DNA of 10,711 nt, taken from NCBI GenBank assembly GCA_013153675.1, contig JAADEA010000063.1, positions 1-10,711 on the forward strand, in the 5' to 3' direction. This document shows positions 6,750 through 10,711 of this stretch, piece after piece; position 1 is the stretch's first letter; each line of letters begins with the position of its first letter. Position numbers and translations under genes: made by a program. This stretch comes from Campylobacterota bacterium (GTDB lineage: Bacteria > Campylobacterota > Campylobacteria > Campylobacterales > Sulfurovaceae). The notes beneath the pieces were generated by a model. It was given only the letters and a program-made list of their open reading frames with translations, was not told where the DNA came from and did not search any database.

Positions 6750-7937
6750 ATGAAAGAGAATAATATATCTCAAATACCAACTAAAATAATAGATCAGACA
6801 AACCAAGAATTAACAAATACGATTCAAGAGTGGATAAATTATCTTTATACCAGTAAATGGGGAAGCTTCTTTAGTTACCCAATATTTGGTATTCCAATTG
6901 GAAATATTTTAGGCTCCTTAATTATTTTTATTTTTACTCTTCTATTTAAAAAGGCATTTGCAAGATTTTTAACTAACAAAATCAAATTTTTTACCCAAAA
7001 AACCTCTACTAAAGTAGATGATCTAATTATAGAGGCGCTAAAAAAGCCGCTTGAAGCATTAATTGTATTAATAGGATTTACTATCTCTTTAAAGCTTGCT
7101 CTAATCAATTTTGACTTTTTAAATAAGATTTTAGAGAGTCTATATATTTTGCTATTTTATTGGTTTTTATACCGTTTAGTCCCACCAACAATAGAGCACT
7201 TTTCTAAAGCAATAGATAAAAGTGATAGAAGAATATCAAAAGAGTTATCCTTTTTTATCTCTAAATTTTTAAAAATATTAATTGTAGCACTTGCAATTTT
7301 AACTATCTTAAACAATTTTGGAGTAAATATTACAGCTTTTGTAGCCTCGTTAGGACTTGGTGGATTAGCATTTGCTCTTGCTGCTAAAGATGCAGCAGCT
7401 AATTTATTTGGTTCAATTGCTATTTTGCTTGATGGCTCTATTAAAATTGGTGAATGGATTAGAATTGATGATATAGAAGGAATTGTTGAAGATATTGGAA
7501 TGAGAACAACAAAAATTAGAACATTTGAAAAATCTATTATTGTAATTCCAAACTCCATAGTAGCAAATAGTAAAATAGAAAATTTCTCAAGAAGAGATGT
7601 AAGAAGAATTAAGATGTTTATAGGAGTAACATATGATACTACCATAGAGCAATTAAGAAAAATAGTTAAAGATATTAAAAAGATGTTATTAAACCATCCA
7701 GGAATTGCAAAAAAAGAGCCCCTTTTAGTCTATTTTAGAGATTTTAACGCAAGTGATCTTGGTATTTTTGTATATACTTTTACCAATACTGCAAATTGGG
7801 ATGAGTATTTAAAAATAAGAGAGGATATAAATTTAAAAATTATTGAAATAATCCAAAAAAATGGTAGTGATTTTGCGTTTCCTTCCCAATCTATATATGT
7901 AGAAAAACTACCACAAGATCTACTAAATAAGGAATAA
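6750..7937 (+). CDS. MscS-family mechanosensitive ion channel
   Basis: This is a small-conductance mechanosensitive channel of the inner membrane, which releases solutes when turgor rises. Hydrophobic segments lie near residues 48-68, 100-120, 130-145, 170-188 and 193-228. The last is the pore helix, with the glycine/alanine pattern GVNITAFVASLGLGGLAFALAAKD (191-214), followed by NLFGSIAILLDGSIKIGEWI (218-237), the start of the cytoplasmic beta domain, and TTKIRTFEKSIIVIPNS (253-269). The C-terminal alpha/beta domain ends with the usual FAFPSQSIYVE (376-386). At 395 residues with about five membrane segments it is longer than E. coli MscS (286) and closer to the mid-size YnaI/YbdG-like group. 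An in-frame stop just upstream (6741-6743) fixes the start, but the Shine-Dalgarno sequence is weak. It ends one base before der and so is probably cotranscribed with it. Confidence 0.93.
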   Translation: MKENNISQIPTKIIDQTNQELTNTIQEWINYLYTSKWGSFFSYPIFGIPIGNILGSLIIFIFTLLFKKAFARFLTNKIKFFTQKTSTKVDDLIIEALKKPLEALIVLIGFTISLKLALINFDFLNKILESLYILLFYWFLYRLVPPTIEHFSKAIDKSDRRISKELSFFISKFLKILIVALAILTILNNFGVNITAFVASLGLGGLAFALAAKDAAANLFGSIAILLDGSIKIGEWIRIDDIEGIVEDIGMRTTKIRTFEKSIIVIPNSIVANSKIENFSRRDVRRIKMFIGVTYDTTIEQLRKIVKDIKKMLLNHPGIAKKEPLLVYFRDFNASDLGIFVYTFTNTANWDEYLKIREDINLKIIEIIQKNGSDFAFPSQSIYVEKLPQDLLNKE

Positions 7938-7938
7938 T

Positions 7939-9327
7939 ATGAAAAAAGTAGCCATATTAGGACGTCCAAATGTTGGAAAAAGTTCCCTTTTTAATAGGCT
8001 CATAAAAAAAAGAGAGGCAATTACATCTGATATTAGCGGAACCACAAGAGATATAAAAAAAAGAGTAGTAGAAGATCTTTTAGAAGATAGAGAGTTTGAG
8101 CTAATTGATACAGGAGGTTTAGATAAGGGAAATGAGCTATATGAAAAGATAAAAGAGAAATCTCTTAAAATTGCAAAAGATGCAGATATTATTATATATA
8201 TGAGCGATGGAAAAAAATTACCACAAGATGAAGATAAAGAAATTTTTTGGGAACTGCAAGCTCTAAATAAACCAATTGCTTTAGTTGTAAATAAAATTGA
8301 TAATGATAAAGAAAAAGATAATATCTTTTGGGAATTTATGGAGTTTGGAACAAAAGATATATTTCCTATATCTGTTAGCCACAATAGAGGAGTAAATGCC
8401 CTATTAGAGTGGCTAAAGAGACATATTCCTCCAAAAGAGAGTCTAAATTTAACTCAAGATGAAGATATTCCTTTAGAATTTCTCTTTGAAGAAAAAGATG
8501 AAGAAAATAGTAAAGATGAAGTAGAAGATAAAGATATTAAAGTAGCAATTATTGGCAAAGTAAATAGTGGAAAGAGCTCTTTATTAAATGCTCTTGTAAA
8601 AGATGAAAGATCAATTGTTAGTGATATAGCTGGCACAACAATTGATCCTGTAGATGAAGAGATTATCTATAAAGATTATAATATTACCTTTGTAGATACT
8701 GCAGGAATTAGAAGAAAAGGAAAAATAGAAGGTCTTGAAAAGTATGCTCTAAATAGAACTCAAAAGATGCTCCAAAGTGCAGATATTGCTCTTTTGGTTA
8801 TTGATGCTACAAAAGGAGTAACTGAGTTAGATGAAAAGATAGCTGGATTAATAGATGAGTATCAATTAGGAGCAATTATTGTTTTAAATAAATGGGATAT
8901 TAGAGGTGAGATTGAATTTAAAGATGCAATAGAGAATGTAAGAGATAAATTAAAATTTTTACATTTTGCTCCAATTATTACTATCTCAGCAAAAAGTGGC
9001 AAAAGAGTTCATAAAATATTAGATATGATAATTAAGGTATTTAATAACTATAAAAAAAGAATTCCTACTTCAACTCTTAATCAACTAATAAAAGAGGCTC
9101 AAAGAAAGCATCAAATTCCATCTCATCATGGACAGGTAGTTAATATAAAATATGCAGTTCAATATGATATAAAACCACCTAAAATTGCTCTTATTTCAAA
9201 TAAGCCTCATCTATTGCACTTTAGCTATAAAAGATATTTAGCAAATTTTCTAAGAGAAAGAATAGATTTTGAAGGAACACCTTTAATAATTGAGGCAAAA
9301 GGAAAAAAAGAAAAAGAGGCAAAATAA
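7939..9327 (+). CDS. der: Ribosome-assembly GTPase Der (EngA)
   Basis: Der is a tandem GTPase needed for maturation of the 50S ribosomal subunit. The first G domain has P-loop GRPNVGKSS (8-16), DISGTTRD (31-38), DTGG (57-60) and NKID (118-121). The second has GKVNSGKSS (206-214), DIAGTTIDPVDEE (229-241), DTAGIRRKGKIEGLEKYA (253-270) and NKWD (317-320). A C-terminal KH-like domain follows (about 370-455), including KHQIPSHHGQVVNIKYAVQ and HFSYKRYL. An acidic linker rich in Glu and Asp joins the G domains (about 174-199). Length 462 is normal. The start has AAGGA five bases upstream, inside the last codons of mscS (TAAGGAATAATATG), so translation is likely coupled. The protein ends in a lysine/glutamate tail. 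Confidence 0.97.
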   Translation: MKKVAILGRPNVGKSSLFNRLIKKREAITSDISGTTRDIKKRVVEDLLEDREFELIDTGGLDKGNELYEKIKEKSLKIAKDADIIIYMSDGKKLPQDEDKEIFWELQALNKPIALVVNKIDNDKEKDNIFWEFMEFGTKDIFPISVSHNRGVNALLEWLKRHIPPKESLNLTQDEDIPLEFLFEEKDEENSKDEVEDKDIKVAIIGKVNSGKSSLLNALVKDERSIVSDIAGTTIDPVDEEIIYKDYNITFVDTAGIRRKGKIEGLEKYALNRTQKMLQSADIALLVIDATKGVTELDEKIAGLIDEYQLGAIIVLNKWDIRGEIEFKDAIENVRDKLKFLHFAPIITISAKSGKRVHKILDMIIKVFNNYKKRIPTSTLNQLIKEAQRKHQIPSHHGQVVNIKYAVQYDIKPPKIALISNKPHLLHFSYKRYLANFLRERIDFEGTPLIIEAKGKKEKEAK

Positions 9328-9328
9328 C

Positions 9329-9348
9329 TTTTTTGATATAATCCCAGA
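9329..9348 (+). promoter_or_regulatory. Extended -10 promoter for trpS
   Basis: The short der-trpS gap contains a run of six T, then GATATAATCCC: TATAAT at 9337-9342 with the TGn extension, identical over 14 bases (9330-9343) to the kdsA promoter. The transcription start would be about 9348-9350, followed by AGAGGA (9355-9360) five bases before the trpS ATG. trpS is therefore probably transcribed on its own as well as by read-through from der. Confidence 0.6.
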
Positions 9349-9365
9349 AAAAAAAGAGGAAAAAG

Positions 9366-10331
9366 ATGAGAGTATTATCTGGGATTCAGCCATCTGGAAA
9401 GCTTCATTTAGGAAACTACTTTGGTGCTATTAAACAGATGATAAAATTACAAGAAGAAGGAGAGCTTTTTGCTTTTATAGCAAACTATCATGCACTTAGT
9501 GGAAATGCAAATTTAGATGAATTAAAAGAAAATACCTTCTTAGTAGCAGTAGATTTCCTATCTTTAGGAATTGATCCTAAAAAGAGCACTTTTTGGGTAC
9601 AAAGTCAAGTAAAAGAGGTATTAGAGCTATATTGGATCTTATCAAAATATACTCCAATGGGAATGCTTGAGAGAGCCCATAGTTATAAAGATAAAGTAGC
9701 AAAAGGTATATCTCCTTCACATGCCCTATTTAGCTATCCTGTATTAATGGCAGCAGATATTTTGCTCTATGATGCTGAGGTTGTACCAGTTGGAAAGGAT
9801 CAAATTCAACATCTTGAAATGACAAGAGATATTGCTATTAAATTTAATAATGAACATGGAGATATTTTAACTATTCCTAAAGCCCTTATTGATGAGGATG
9901 TAGCAACAGTACCTGGAATTGATGGGGCAAAGATGAGTAAAAGTTATAATAATACAATTGAGATCTTTATGGAAGAAAAAGCCCTTCAAAAAAGATGTAA
10001 TAAAATTGTAACAGACTCTACTCCACTTGGAGAACCTCTTGATCCTCAAAATTGTAATGTCTTTAAAATAGCAGCCCTATTTTTGGATAAAGAAGAACAA
10101 AAAGAGCTGGCAAATAGATATAAAAGCGGAAAATATGGATATGGTCACTTTAAAAAAGAACTAAAAGAGTTAATTTGGAACTACTTTAAAGAGGCAAGAG
10201 AAAAGAGAGAGTATTACCTAAACCATCCAAAAGAGGTATATGATATTTTAGAAGAGGGAGCCTCAAAAGCAAGAGCAATTGCCTCTAAAAAAATGGAAAT
10301 TATTAGAGATAAAGTTGGGCTTTTATATTAA
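9366..10331 (+). CDS. trpS: Tryptophanyl-tRNA synthetase
   Basis: This is a class I aminoacyl-tRNA synthetase that charges tRNA-Trp. The N-terminus reads MRVLSGIQPSGKLHLGNYFGAI, with the HIGH-type signature as HLGN (14-17). Further marks are YPVLMAADILLYDAEVVPVGKDQIQHLEMTRDIA (124-157), the tryptophan- and ATP-binding core, and the KMSKS loop GAKMSKSYNNTI (187-198). The C-terminal helical anticodon-binding region runs from about 200 to the end. Length 321 is normal. The start is set by AGAGGA five bases upstream. I see no leader peptide or T-box in the 38-base gap before it. The stop codon overlaps the stop of the convergent gene at 10328. In Campylobacter jejuni, as I recall, der and trpS are near neighbours separated by aroK; no aroK lies between them here. 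Confidence 0.97.
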   Translation: MRVLSGIQPSGKLHLGNYFGAIKQMIKLQEEGELFAFIANYHALSGNANLDELKENTFLVAVDFLSLGIDPKKSTFWVQSQVKEVLELYWILSKYTPMGMLERAHSYKDKVAKGISPSHALFSYPVLMAADILLYDAEVVPVGKDQIQHLEMTRDIAIKFNNEHGDILTIPKALIDEDVATVPGIDGAKMSKSYNNTIEIFMEEKALQKRCNKIVTDSTPLGEPLDPQNCNVFKIAALFLDKEEQKELANRYKSGKYGYGHFKKELKELIWNYFKEAREKREYYLNHPKEVYDILEEGASKARAIASKKMEIIRDKVGLLY

Positions 10332-10594
10332 TCTATAATCTCTTCTATCTCTTTTGCTACCACATCAGCTTGGGTTTTTGCCCTTGCTTTTGCATGAAAA
10401 TAGGCTGCTATTATTCCTAAAATAATTGGCAAACCAAAATCAACTTTTGCTCCTAAAATACCATTAGCATAATAATCTATTAATAAAAAAGAGGATAAAA
10501 AGACTAAATAATATACAATACTTAAAGCTATAAAGTGCCTCTTTTTAATTTTTACTCTTTTTCTTTTATCTCTTTTAATAGCTCTTCTTGACAT
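10328..10594 (-). CDS. Small, highly basic two-helix membrane protein of unknown function
   Basis: The 88-residue protein is not one I recognise. Residues 1-19 contain 12 lysines or arginines. Two hydrophobic segments follow, about 21-43 (FIALSIVYYLVFLSSFLLIDYYA) and 53-69 (FGLPIILGIIAAYFHAK), joined by a short polar loop. The C-terminus turns acidic (EIEEIID). By the positive-inside rule both ends should face the cytoplasm, which could place the basic tail near RNA, ribosome or lipid head groups; this is inference. AGAGG lies about eight bases before the ATG, within the end of the upstream frame, which overlaps it by 43 bases. No other good start exists downstream. Its stop shares bases with the trpS stop. 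Confidence 0.7.
   Translation of the reverse strand: MSRRAIKRDKRKRVKIKKRHFIALSIVYYLVFLSSFLLIDYYANGILGAKVDFGLPIILGIIAAYFHAKARAKTQADVVAKEIEEIID
10329..10330. other. Interlocked stop codons of convergent trpS and the small membrane protein gene
   Basis: The four bases TTAA at 10328-10331 serve as the TAA stop of trpS on the plus strand (10329-10331) and the TAA stop of the 88-residue gene on the minus strand (10330-10328). There is no room for a terminator between the genes and no hairpin with a T-run is apparent, so transcripts from each side probably run into the other gene. Confidence 0.85.
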
Positions 10595-10710
10595 CTTATC
10601 GCCTCTGCTTTAATCCAATTTAATTTAGTTAAGAGATAATCAAACTCTTTTATCTCCTCTTGACAACTCTCTTTTGTCTCTTTTATCTTTAATAAAACTT
10701 TTAAAATTTG
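10552..10710 (-). CDS. C-terminal end of an unidentified gene (partial)
   Basis: An open frame enters from the right edge and runs 52 codons to a TAA at 10554-10552, with no ATG in it, so it is the 3' part of a longer gene. The residues are mostly Lys, Glu, Leu and Ile, ending CQEELLKEIKEKE, and look helical or coiled-coil. It carries the ribosome binding site of the following small membrane protein gene and overlaps it by 43 bases, as expected for adjacent operon genes. I cannot name the family. It could be an accidental open frame, since the purine-rich sequence has few stops in it. Confidence 0.5.
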   Translation of the reverse strand, partial: QILKVLLKIKETKESCQEEIKEFDYLLTKLNWIKAEAIRCQEELLKEIKEKE

Positions 10711-10711
10711 A

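Noticed and set aside
7157..7645. A 162-codon open frame on the minus strand opposite mscS
   Set aside because: It is antisense to the conserved MscS pore and beta domain, its product is low-complexity Ile/Ser/Leu sequence, and it has no ribosome binding site or family resemblance.
7923..8384. A 153-codon open frame on the minus strand opposite der
   Set aside because: It mirrors the first G domain of Der; the product is Ser/Phe/Leu-rich, as expected from the complement of Lys/Glu/Asp codons.
9328..9365. A T-box or trp leader before trpS
   Set aside because: The gap is only 38 bases and is filled by the promoter and ribosome binding site; no leader peptide or T-box stem is present.
1..10711. 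CRISPR array, insertion sequence, phage or defence island
   Set aside because: No direct repeat series, transposase, integrase or terminal repeats were seen; all identified genes are housekeeping or envelope genes with uniform base composition.

Overview
The window is AT-rich and gene-dense. Its gene content and protein signatures point to a Campylobacterota (epsilonproteobacterial) chromosome. The supporting signs are a kdsA-ribH-nusB block, the futalosine menaquinone enzyme MqnC, a short RecG of about 595 residues, codon use dominated by AGA, ATA and TTA, and promoters that look like an extended -10 box after a T-run with no clear -35 box. I cannot assign a genus. A possible hypE start at the left edge would suit a hydrogen-using vent-type lineage, but that is inference.

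Layout. Positions 1-6666 are all on the minus strand and read right to left: a secreted DUF3108-like protein, kdsA (Kdo-8-phosphate synthase), ribH (lumazine synthase), nusB (antitermination factor), mqnC (menaquinone synthesis), an M16-type periplasmic protein that has lost its zinc site, recG (fork-remodelling helicase), and then the first codons of a probable hypE. From kdsA to recG the genes overlap or are separated by 2 to 6 bases, so they look like one translationally coupled operon. Positions 6667-6749 hold a divergent promoter region. Positions 6750-10331 are on the plus strand: an MscS-type channel, der (ribosome-assembly GTPase) and trpS. From 10328 to the right edge the strand switches back, with an 88-residue, very basic, two-helix membrane protein and the 3' end of an unidentified upstream gene.

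This is mostly housekeeping: envelope (Kdo, DUF3108, MscS, M16), cofactors (riboflavin, menaquinone), and RNA, ribosome and DNA maintenance. I see no mobile element, CRISPR array, tRNA or rRNA, no defence system, and no intergenic stretch longer than about 85 bases.

The most interesting signal is small. A perfect 13-bp inverted repeat covers the Shine-Dalgarno sequence and AUG of kdsA. Its distal arm also contains the -10 box of the kdsA promoter. A transcript from that promoter would start inside the loop and escape the hairpin, whereas read-through RNA from the upstream gene would fold and hide the start site. The same extended -10 string occurs in front of trpS.
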